A stretch of 64,000 nt of DNA from Sphingomonas sp. R647 (GTDB lineage: Bacteria; Pseudomonadota; Alphaproteobacteria; Sphingomonadales; Sphingomonadaceae): positions 124,001 through 188,000 of the forward strand of contig NZ_JAIQXT010000003.1 of the NCBI RefSeq assembly GCF_020177055.1, given 5' to 3'. Shown here piece by piece: positions 33,679 through 42,500 of this stretch. The position numbers were made by a program, and so were the translations under genes. Numbering within the stretch: the stretch's first letter is position 1; each line of letters starts with the position of its first letter. The notes under the pieces were generated by a model that was given only the letters and a program-made list of their open reading frames with translations, did no database searches and was not told where the DNA came from.

Positions 33679-34857
33679 TTACTTATCAACCGTGGCGAGA
33701 ACCGCCTCGACCATCCGTCGAGCGAGCGGCGGCGGCACGGCGTTGCCCATCTGGCGCACGCGCTCGCGCCTGCTGCCGACGAGGTGATATCCCTCGGGGA
33801 AGCCCTGCAGTGCGGCCATTTCAACTGAGCGCAGGCGCCGATTTGCCCAGTGGAACGGCCCAGTCCAAGGCCCCGGCGAAGCGGCGATGGTCCAAGAGGG
33901 ACGCTCGGGCGACAGTTTCAGCAGGAAGTTCCAGAACCTGGTCTCGGTCTCGAACGTCGGGTTGGGGTGACCCGCCCACGCGGTGTGCGCCTTGTAGTTG
34001 CCACCTGGAGGCACGGTCCGAAGATGCTCAGCCCAGCGTCCCGTGACGATCTCCTCCGGCTCGAAGAATTGCGGCCTGTCAAAGCCCTGAAGCGCCTCGC
34101 CGGCGGTGAGCGCAGGCTTGAAGCCTAGCTCGCCCTTCAGCGTGTGCGTCGCCTCTGGCGCTGGCGGCGCGCCACGCTTGGCTCCGAGCAGGAAAACGCG
34201 CTCGCGGGTCTGCGCGACGCCATGCTCCGCGGCGTTGGCCGTGACCTGGGTTACTTGATAGCCAGCCGCCTCGGCCGCGTGCTTAAAACCATTGAGCACC
34301 GGCAGGTTTCGTGGATGCTTGATGCTCGGCACGTTCTCGAACACAAAGCCATCAGCGTTCGATTCAAAAATGAGCCGCCAGAACTCCTCGACAAGCGTCC
34401 GGCGCGCATCGGGACGCGCCTCGGTTGGCGCAGATGGTTTCGCCATCGGCAAGCCGGCCGCTCGGGCACGGCGATAGCGCGATTCCTCGCCGTCCTCGAC
34501 CCAGTAAGCAGCTTTCGAAAATGGCTGACAGGGGGCCCCGCCAACAACGATCAAGGGGTCGCCGGGCGCCAGCCGAGCCGCCTGACGCAGATCCAGCCCG
34601 GTGATTGCGGCGACATCGCCTTCGACAACCGCGCCATGGTAGCGCTCGTGCGCGCGAAGCGTCTTGCAGGCAACGGCGTCCAGTTCCACGCAGGCGCGAA
34701 CCTCGCAGCCTGCGTCGGTCGCACCAATGCTGAGGCCGCCAGCGCCCGCGAAAAGATCTATGACGGGCATCCGTGCTTTTCCGCGAGGAAGTGGCTTCGC
34801 GGCCGTGCGGCCCGCCTCGGCGCTCCGAGGCTCCGCAAGAGGATCGAGAAGCGCCAT
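33679..34857 (-). CDS. DNA cytosine-5 methyltransferase 2
   Basis: 392 residues from the ATG at 34857, 2 bp after the ribbon-helix-helix stop; an in-frame start at 34944 lies inside that gene. Motif I is PVIDLFAGAGGLSIGATDAG, IV VVGGAPCQPFSKAAYW with the catalytic Cys, VI FVFENVPS, VIII TANAAEHGVAQTRERVFLLG, and X VRQMGNAVPPPLARRM. It is clearly paralogous in organisation to the downstream methyltransferase but with a longer insertion after motif IV. The MPVID methionine (34770) is an alternative start. Confidence 0.93.
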   Translation of the reverse strand: MALLDPLAEPRSAEAGRTAAKPLPRGKARMPVIDLFAGAGGLSIGATDAGCEVRACVELDAVACKTLRAHERYHGAVVEGDVAAITGLDLRQAARLAPGDPLIVVGGAPCQPFSKAAYWVEDGEESRYRRARAAGLPMAKPSAPTEARPDARRTLVEEFWRLIFESNADGFVFENVPSIKHPRNLPVLNGFKHAAEAAGYQVTQVTANAAEHGVAQTRERVFLLGAKRGAPPAPEATHTLKGELGFKPALTAGEALQGFDRPQFFEPEEIVTGRWAEHLRTVPPGGNYKAHTAWAGHPNPTFETETRFWNFLLKLSPERPSWTIAASPGPWTGPFHWANRRLRSVEMAALQGFPEGYHLVGSRRERVRQMGNAVPPPLARRMVEAVLATVDK

Positions 34858-34859
34858 GG

Positions 34860-35057
34860 TTAGCCGCGCCGTGCGAAGTCGAGCGGCAACTGAGCTTCGC
34901 GACCCTGTTCTACCAATTGGTCGACCGCGTACCGGATGAGCCACGCCACGCTCACTTTGTGCTTATGCGCAAGGTCCTTGAGCGCCTGTTCCTGGCCTCG
35001 CGACAGCGAAGCAGTCACTCGTGCCACGCCCTCTTCCGCAATTACCGCCACGCCCAT
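34860..35057 (-). CDS. Ribbon-helix-helix protein, probable operon repressor
   Basis: 65 residues from ATG 35057: a strand (RVTASLSR) and two helices (EQALKDLAHKHK; SVAWLIRYAVDQLVEQ) as in CopG/Arc-like repressors. A GGAGG site abuts the ATG; GTG at 35051, 6 bases behind GGAGG, is a better-spaced alternative start that loses two residues. It leads the methyltransferase/endonuclease operon. Two palindromes directly upstream fit an autorepressor, like a controller protein of a restriction-modification system (inference). Confidence 0.8.
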   Translation of the reverse strand: MGVAVIAEEGVARVTASLSRGQEQALKDLAHKHKVSVAWLIRYAVDQLVEQGREAQLPLDFARRG

Positions 35058-35067
35058 CCTCCGCTGC

Positions 35068-35108
35068 AACTTGCAGCAAGTTACTGCACTATGCACCAGG
35101 TTGGTGCA
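35068..35108. promoter_or_regulatory. Two palindromes upstream of the ribbon-helix-helix gene
   Basis: AACTTGC-A-GCAAGTT (35068-35082) and TGCACCA-GGT-TGGTGCA (35092-35108) are perfect 7-bp inverted repeats, 10 bp apart, in the 5' region of the RHH-led operon. They are likely operators for the RHH protein, possibly covering the promoter. The cores differ, so two proteins or two affinities are possible. Confidence 0.55.
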
Positions 35109-35228
35109 ATAGAAGAACATATAGTGAATCAGATAAATTTGTAGAGCGTTACGTCAAGCGCCGCATGCGTCGCGATATCGGTCATGGCCACCCCGGCACG
35201 ATGTAGCTTCACAGATGCACCTTGGGCA

Positions 35229-36266
35229 TCAGCGCTTGCGGCTAAGCGCGCGAAGCTCAACCACAAGCTTGTCTGCGGTCTCGATGAGCCGCGGATTGCC
35301 GGCATGCAGCCTTTCCAGGCGCCGAGCATCGGTGCGCGCCATCGCCTCGGTGCCATGTTTCAGACCAAGGCTCGCGCGCATCGTCCTGTTCCGGCTCGCC
35401 AGAACCGCCCCGACATCAGCATCAAGGCCAACAACATAGGAACGCTCGTAGAAATAATATCGGAAAGTGCCTGTGCTCGCGCGATGGGCGCAGATGAAAC
35501 GGCCCGGCCAGGCATCGATCTCCACCCGGCTCCAATTGCTAAACACGTTGCCAGGATTCCAGGCGCGGATTGCTGCCTTCTCGGCGCGGGTGAGGAGGGG
35601 GAGGGGCCCAGCTGCGTCTGCAGCGATCTTGGCTGCGGCAATCTCGTCCCGAGCCGGTGGTGAGGTGGACCCTGCGGAGAGAACCAGGCCTACCCCACGA
35701 AACCGGTCCGGGCTGGCAAGGATGGCGTCGAGCAGCGACATCGGGTTAGCCGCGCGGGCAGGTGGTGCGCCGGGGCTGAACAGCGCTGCCGCTCTGCTGA
35801 GCTCAGTCTTGCCGACCTGGCGAGCGCGAGCCCAAAGGCCCTCGAACCAGGACGCTGCATCGACCCACGCCGCGCTCCCCGCTGGGTGCAGGGTTCCTGC
35901 CTCAATCAACGAGGCGGCCACGCCAAAGCCTATGCCGCCGCCTGATGCATTTGCCGAACAGGCGATCATGCCGCGATCGGAGATATAGACCTTGGCGTGA
36001 AGTCCATCGAGACAACGCAACCTCGCACTGCGTGGTGCGCCCAGGGCGGTAAGCGCCTTAGGGTTGGTGCCCCCCAGCGAGATGTCGCAGATGATCCGCG
36101 CATCGGTTGGAATGCTAGCGGGGGCGAGAAGCGTATCGGCTCCCTTGCCGAGGAACGCGACTGCGCACCGAGCCTTGGCTCCGCCCATAATATCCCCAAT
36201 CGCGTCGCTGAGGTTCTCCCCTGCGAGGAAAGCTGCTTCGGCCGCCCTGTGCTTGCTCGCCGGCAA
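35229..36266 (-). CDS. Phospholipase D-like protein (DrmC-type candidate)
   Basis: 345 residues. One HKD-like motif is visible at ~88-105 (LHAKVYISDRGMIACSANAS: HxK followed by S/N), after a strand-rich region (ARCAVAFLGKGADTLL). A second canonical HKD is not obvious, so it may act as a dimer, as nuclease-type PLDs do. PLD proteins are a core part of DISARM defence (DrmC). It is divergent from the 1,021-residue gene with a 162-bp gap and is placed between the methyltransferase operon and the helicase operon. Confidence 0.7.
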   Translation of the reverse strand: MPASKHRAAEAAFLAGENLSDAIGDIMGGAKARCAVAFLGKGADTLLAPASIPTDARIICDISLGGTNPKALTALGAPRSARLRCLDGLHAKVYISDRGMIACSANASGGGIGFGVAASLIEAGTLHPAGSAAWVDAASWFEGLWARARQVGKTELSRAAALFSPGAPPARAANPMSLLDAILASPDRFRGVGLVLSAGSTSPPARDEIAAAKIAADAAGPLPLLTRAEKAAIRAWNPGNVFSNWSRVEIDAWPGRFICAHRASTGTFRYYFYERSYVVGLDADVGAVLASRNRTMRASLGLKHGTEAMARTDARRLERLHAGNPRLIETADKLVVELRALSRKR

Positions 36267-36427
36267 CGATCGATCCTCCTTGCAAGCAGAACCCGCTCAC
36301 TTACGCCCAGACCAATGTTGACGATGCTTTAATAGTGTAAGTCAACAACTTGAGCGCGATTGGCTATTTCTTTGGTTGCACAACAAAGCGGCTTGCTCAA
36401 CGATAGGCGCGGGAGGGAAATCACACC

Positions 36428-39400
36428 TTGAGCAACCTGCGCGATGCTGCGCTCGAGCGCTATCGCCGCTGGAACGGTGCCATCTACACGGTGCTCTTCA
36501 GCGAGCCTCGAGCCCAGACCCCTGTCTATCTTTACCTCGAGACGGACCTCCTCGCGAGCGCGGCATTGCTCGCCGACGTGCCGGCGCCAGATGCGCGCAC
36601 AAATCTCATCGCCTCAGTATCGGGAGCGCTTGGCTGGGATCAGATCGACACGCCATTCTTGTGGCACCTAGCCGAAGCGGATGTGTGGGCCAGCGATGGG
36701 ATGCGCGAGCCGCCACCCTTCCTGGCACTGCTGGCCGTTCTGGTTCTTGGCGCAGAGGCGATGGTCACGGACACCCAGCACGCCGCGCATAACTATTATA
36801 GCCGGCTGCTCGCGCTCCTAGAGCCCAGCGACACGCTCGCCGCGAGAATCCGGCGCCATTTCAAGGACACGGTTGAACTGTGGCAGCTGCTCAACGACTG
36901 GCTGCTGCAGTGGGACGGCGAGCTCGGGCTCCCATCCGCCCAGGTCACCGATCGGCGCGTGAACATTGGATACCCAATTTCGCAGGCACTGGTCAGCGCG
37001 CAGGATCGGCTCCGTCTCGGGGATGCATTCGAGGAGTATGGGCTTAGACCGGGGCGACGGATGGCGCCGCTCGAGATGGAGCAATATCTTGATCACTGGC
37101 TGTCGCACTCCGGCGCACCAACTCGCCTGAAACGGCTCTGGGGGAATGAAGAGGTTCGGCGCCGCATCACGCTGATCGCATGCGGCGAACTCGAGGCTTG
37201 GGCAGGTCCCGCGATGCAAGTCGCCCAAGAGCGCGCCTCGGGCCGCGTTCCCTTGCTGTGGCGCGGTGACCTGACTGCAGGTGCGTTGCCAGCGATTGAT
37301 TTGTTCCTTGCATGCCAGGCGGATCAGTCACGGGTTATCGGAAGCTATCGTATCGTCGATCCAACCGATGCGACGGGTCGCGAAGGTCTTGCGCGCGCGG
37401 ACGGACGCCTTGAGATCGCAGCGATGCGGGGCAGCGAACTATGCGCGCTGGAACCGTGGAGCGCGCTCTTACCGGGCGCGCTGCTCGCAGGCGCGTTCAC
37501 CCTCGCACGTGAAGAGAGCGCCACGGCCTTGGTGTCGCGCTCGCCTAATCCTATCCTGGTGCTAACCTATGATGAGCGCGATGCGCTGTGGCACGAGGTG
37601 ACCAGGGCGCAGCTTCTGGAGCGCTGCATTGTCCTCGCGCATGCCGATATCTTGGCCAAGGTCGAGCCACATCTCGAGCGCTACGCACGCCCAGGCTATC
37701 AGAAGCATGATTCTCGGACGCTTGATGGGCTGCCGGATGGCTGGGTCGCGTTTCTCGAGGTCATGCTCGCGGACAGTCCCGAGAATGAGGCGTTGGGCGT
37801 GCTCGCTGCTTTGTCGCCGTTGCGGGCTGACGTCATCACGCTCGATGGTGGGCTTCGGCTCGGGCGCCAGACCTGGCACGCGGATGCGCTACCCGAGCTT
37901 GCCGCCACGCTTGCATCGGAGCGGCCGCTGCGCCTCGCGATCGAGCAGCGTCGTACCCTCGACGAAGGAACCGGTGGACTGCCAGTGGCCGTCGCGGACG
38001 GCCGCGCCAGCTTGACGCTCGCAGGGCTTGGCATGGCCAGCGGTGACTATCTCGCGACCCTCGATGTCGCGGAGGCGAAGGGCAGCAGCCGCCGGGTGGA
38101 TGAGGTCGCGTTCCGGCTTCGCACCGCTAGCCATCCACGCCCTCTACGCTCTCAAATGGCGAGCCAGGTCGGTTATCTCCTCGATGCGCCGCGCGGGCTG
38201 GTAACCGCGACCCCGCTGCTCGACGATGATGCCCCCTTTGTCCAAGGCGCGTTGCTCGAGGGAGAGGCCCTAACCTTTCCCGAGCACGCGCCATCGCTTG
38301 CAACGGCGCTCGCGCCCGCGCTGGCGCCTCCTCCTGCGCGTGAAAAGATACTGCCAGCCTCGGCGCCCTTCGCCATGCCATGCGCGCTGCGGGGGCACCA
38401 TCACTGGATCATCGATCGCGCTGCACCAGAGGACAACCGATACACGCTCAAGCATATGGAGTGCCAGGACTGTCACCGCGAGGAATGGCGGCGCAGCGGT
38501 CCAATGCGCCGGGCGGGATCCTCACTCCGTCGGGCTCCTGGCGGCCTGAGGCAGCCGGAACGCCCCCGTGCGCGGCTGCCGGCCGCCGGGCCGAGAACTT
38601 GGTCGCGGCCCACGCTGGCGCTCATGCTCGATGCCTTGAGCTATATCGGCTCAGGCAGCTGGGCGATGCTGCGCGAGATGACCCAGTCCCTTGCCCCCGA
38701 TCAACCCTATCTCGCACCCGAAGCAGCGCGCGCGTTGGCGGCGCTCGGGCACCTCGATATTGCTCTCGACCCGCGAACCCAACGGCCGGCCAGCTGGCAA
38801 GTGGCGCCCGCGACCTTGGTCGAGGCAAGCGATGCTAGCTGGGTTCTCGCGGGGTCGCGCTCGGATCGGCTGGTTGGAGCGCTGCTCGCTGCAGCTGGCA
38901 CAGCTGCGTCGATCGAGGGAGAGGCAGAAGGGCTTCCCGTCGTCCGAATTCGTCCCAACGACCCGGATGCGCTCCTCGAGATCGTAACCGATCTTGAGGA
39001 GCAGGGCTTCCTCGTGGCGATCAGCGAGCGTTTCTCAGAGCGGTTGGCGCAGCGGCTTGTGCCGTTAGAGGCGTTGCTCCCGGCAGCGGAGTTGTTTCGC
39101 CTCGGCGGTGATCGTGTCGAGCGCCTCGACCTCGGGTCGCGCCAATGGATTGATGCGGGCGACGGCCGTGGCGCCGGCGCTTATCGCGTCCAGCACTATG
39201 CGCGCCTTTGCGGGGTAGTTCAGCACGGTGAGGACGGCATGATGCGGATTACGGATCCGCTGAGTGCGAAGCATATTGCGGCAGCGCAAGCTGGTACGCC
39301 ACTGGTCGCGTATGATCCCGTCGGTGGCGTCCTGTCTGTTCCGATCGGGGCCGAGTTGCCCGGGTTGCTCGACCGCGTCGCGACACTTTGCTCAGGCGCT

Positions 39401-39493
39401 CCAGCCTTGGTACGGCGCGACAGTTGGTCAATCCAGTATCTCTCCGTCCCCCCCGAAGTTGCTGGTCATATCCAGCGCTCGCTTGGTCTCTAG
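36428..39493 (+). CDS. Large unknown protein of the helicase operon (Druantia partner-like)
   Basis: 1,021 residues from a TTG at 36428 with GGGAGGG about 11 bases upstream; no better ATG is near. No enzymatic motif is recognisable. Near residue 650 there is a C/H cluster (PCALRGHHHWII ... MECQDCHREEW), a probable zinc knuckle. It precedes the 1,806-residue helicase by 14 bp. In Druantia type II/III, an unknown protein of about this size (DruG/DruH) sits immediately before the DruE helicase. I infer equivalence from place and size only. Confidence 0.6.
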   Translation: MSNLRDAALERYRRWNGAIYTVLFSEPRAQTPVYLYLETDLLASAALLADVPAPDARTNLIASVSGALGWDQIDTPFLWHLAEADVWASDGMREPPPFLALLAVLVLGAEAMVTDTQHAAHNYYSRLLALLEPSDTLAARIRRHFKDTVELWQLLNDWLLQWDGELGLPSAQVTDRRVNIGYPISQALVSAQDRLRLGDAFEEYGLRPGRRMAPLEMEQYLDHWLSHSGAPTRLKRLWGNEEVRRRITLIACGELEAWAGPAMQVAQERASGRVPLLWRGDLTAGALPAIDLFLACQADQSRVIGSYRIVDPTDATGREGLARADGRLEIAAMRGSELCALEPWSALLPGALLAGAFTLAREESATALVSRSPNPILVLTYDERDALWHEVTRAQLLERCIVLAHADILAKVEPHLERYARPGYQKHDSRTLDGLPDGWVAFLEVMLADSPENEALGVLAALSPLRADVITLDGGLRLGRQTWHADALPELAATLASERPLRLAIEQRRTLDEGTGGLPVAVADGRASLTLAGLGMASGDYLATLDVAEAKGSSRRVDEVAFRLRTASHPRPLRSQMASQVGYLLDAPRGLVTATPLLDDDAPFVQGALLEGEALTFPEHAPSLATALAPALAPPPAREKILPASAPFAMPCALRGHHHWIIDRAAPEDNRYTLKHMECQDCHREEWRRSGPMRRAGSSLRRAPGGLRQPERPRARLPAAGPRTWSRPTLALMLDALSYIGSGSWAMLREMTQSLAPDQPYLAPEAARALAALGHLDIALDPRTQRPASWQVAPATLVEASDASWVLAGSRSDRLVGALLAAAGTAASIEGEAEGLPVVRIRPNDPDALLEIVTDLEEQGFLVAISERFSERLAQRLVPLEALLPAAELFRLGGDRVERLDLGSRQWIDAGDGRGAGAYRVQHYARLCGVVQHGEDGMMRITDPLSAKHIAAAQAGTPLVAYDPVGGVLSVPIGAELPGLLDRVATLCSGAPALVRRDSWSIQYLSVPPEVAGHIQRSLGL

Positions 39494-39507
39494 CCTAAGG
39501 ATATCAA

Positions 39508-42500
39508 ATGGCTCGCGCGACGCCGACCAGCCTCTACAATGCGCTGAAGGAAGGCTATCTCCGCTATTTCGATACCGCGTTCTGGCTTCGTGACCCGCAG
39601 CTGGTTGCCGAGCGCCGCCGCTTGCTCGAGGAGGATGGGCTCATCTTCCAGGAGCCGCTTCTGGAGACATTGCTTCCTTATCCTGAGGGCCCGACCATCG
39701 CCGATGCTTGCGCGGCTGCTGGCGTTGATCCCGCGTCTGCTTCCAAGCTGTCGAACATGCTGTTTCCAGGGGCGCCCGAGCGCAGGTTGCGCACCCATCA
39801 GGCGCAAGCGCTCATGGTATCGCTGGCGCCCGCTGCTGCGAGCCGCCGCAATCTCGTCGTCACGACAGGCACGGGCTCGGGCAAGACCGAATGCTTCCTG
39901 CTGCCGATACTCGCACGCCTCCTGATGGAATCGCAGCATTGGGGCACTCCCGCGCAGATCGAGCCTTGGTGGGAGGACGCGGCTGCGCAAGGGACGTGGC
40001 CGCACTTACGCAGCAGATCCCATCGTCCAAGCGCAGTACGCGCCATCGTCCTCTATCCGACCAACGCGCTGGTCGAGGACCAAGTGTCACGGCTACGGCG
40101 TGCGTTGCAGGCATCGGTAGACCGGTCCGGCGCGCCATCATTCTTCTTCGGGCGCTATACAGGCGCCACGCTTGGCTCGCAGACACTGCCGGCCCTGCTG
40201 GACAATCCGCCAACCCAGGAGGTGGCAGCGGACCTTCGCCGCATCGAGGCAGAACATCGCGCCATCGCTGGGCGCGAAGCAGAGCTTGTCTCGCAATTTT
40301 CCGATCCACGCTCAGGCGAGATGCTGACGCGCTGGGACATGGTGATGGCCGCCCCTGACGTCCTCGTCACCAATCTGTCGATGCTCAACGTGATGCTGAT
40401 GCGCGACGCGGAAGAACGGATATTCGCCTCGACGCGGCAATGGCTCGCGTCAGACCCTGATCATTGCCTGACCTTGGTCGTCGACGAACTGCACAGCTAT
40501 CGCGGAACGCAAGGCACGGAGGTTGCGCTCGTGGTCCGCAACCTCCTGCGGCGGCTCGGACTCGCGCCGACCTCACCCCAGCTGCGTTGCATCGCGACCA
40601 GCGCTAGCCTCGATGGCCAGGCGGGCCGGGACTATGTCGAGCAATTCTTTGGCGTGCCGCAGGAGAGCTTCGAGATTATCGAGGGAGATCCAGCGCCCGT
40701 GCCGCCCCACCGCCGGCTCGTAACCTCAAGGCTTGCCGCACTGCGAACTGCCGACGACGCGACGCTGGCGCAAGCCGCTGCGAGCGACGGGCTGATCGAA
40801 GCGCTGGCCGGCGCTGCGCTGAGCGATGGCGACAGCCGGCCCAAGCCTATCAGCCAGGTACGCGACGCCCTGCTCGACGTGCCGAGCGGCCCAGAGGCAG
40901 TGGATGCCATGGAGGCAGTGCTCGCCGCGATAGGGCAGCGCGACGCGGGCTTTGGCGCGCCCCGCTTTCGAGCCCATGCGATGGTGCGCATGATCCGTGG
41001 CTTCTGGGCATGCGCTAACCCGAACTGCGACCAGGTGGAGGAATCCTTCCGAAGCCCGGAGCGGCGCATCGGCAAGCTCTATCCCGCTCCGCGGGCGCGT
41101 TGCGGCTGCGGCGCGCGTGTCCTTGAGCTTCTCTATTGCTTCCAGTGCGGCGAGCCGTCGCTTGGCGGCTTTGTCAGCAGCGATAGCGCCAGCGCAGCCA
41201 CGCCCGATCAATGGTACCTCAACGCGGGGCCACGATCCGTGCCGGCCCGCGAGGTCGAGCTCGTTTTCCGGCGGCGATACGATCAATATATGTGGTACTG
41301 GCCTCGACCGGCACCGACGACGCCAAGCTGGACCAAGACGCCCCCGGGCGCGCAGCGTCCGGTTCGCTTCTCGTTCGAAGATGCCATGCTGGACCATGGG
41401 CTAGGCCTGCTTCGTAAGGCCAGACGCTCGGAGGCGCCGACTGGCTGCTATCTCCGCGTCGCGCGCCAGCCCGAGCATGACCGGGCAATCATTCCCGCAC
41501 TCCCGGATCGCTGCCCACATTGCTCGGAGACTGGCTATAACAAGGAGGCAGCGGTCTATTTTGGCGGCGTGGTGCGAACCCCGATCCGCGCGCACACCAC
41601 TGGCACTGGGCAGGTCACCCAGATCCTTACGGATCGGCTTGTAGATACCCTTGGCGACAATGGCGCAGCGGCGCGAACAATCGTCTTCACCGACAGCCGA
41701 GATGATGCAGCAAAGGTTGGCGCCGGGCTCGAGCATAACCATTTCCGCGATCTTCTGCGCCAGCTGCTGCGCCGAGCGATCGCGCCGCGACAGCAGCGCT
41801 CGATTGCGATGTTGATGCGCGATGCGGCAAGCGGCGTACAACTCGAAGGGGAGGAAGCAGAGCGCCTTGCACGAGGCCGCTCGCAAAATCCCGACGCCTG
41901 GGCTGCCTATCGGCTCGCGGCGCGCGGCGCCGCCGATGACGAGGAACTGGCGCTGATCGAGGCCTTTCAGCGTGAACTGGCGGCCTCGCCAGATCCGACC
42001 TGGGGTGAGGTGTTACAGGAGATTGAGCGCGAGATGGTGTCGCTGGGCGTAAACCCTGCCGGCCCCAAAGTGTCCTTGCGCAAGATTGAGGGAATCGACT
42101 GGTGGCAGTTCTACGATGCTCCCAGCGGGGAATGGAGCCGGCTGCCGCCGGGCAGCAGCAGCCGGGGCGCTAGAACGCACCAGCTGATCCTTGCCCATGA
42201 GCTTGCTGATGTGATCTTCGATCGTGCGGGGCGCGACCTGGAATCGATCGGCGCGGCATTTCTTGCGCCGGTTCAGCCGCTTGAGCGCGCGATCTCGCTG
42301 CCCGGCAGCGCAGCTGCCGAGGTGCTTGCCTCGTCGATCCGCATCATCGGCTTGCTCAAGGGCTTTAGCGAGGATCCAACTGCTGGACGCGGCGGGTTCG
42401 TCAACCAGGACATGCCGACGCGCCTGCGCGACTATCTTGCTGCGGTTGCTGTAAGGCTTCGCGTCGATGCGGCCCAGCTCAAGCAGGAGGTCCAGGACAC

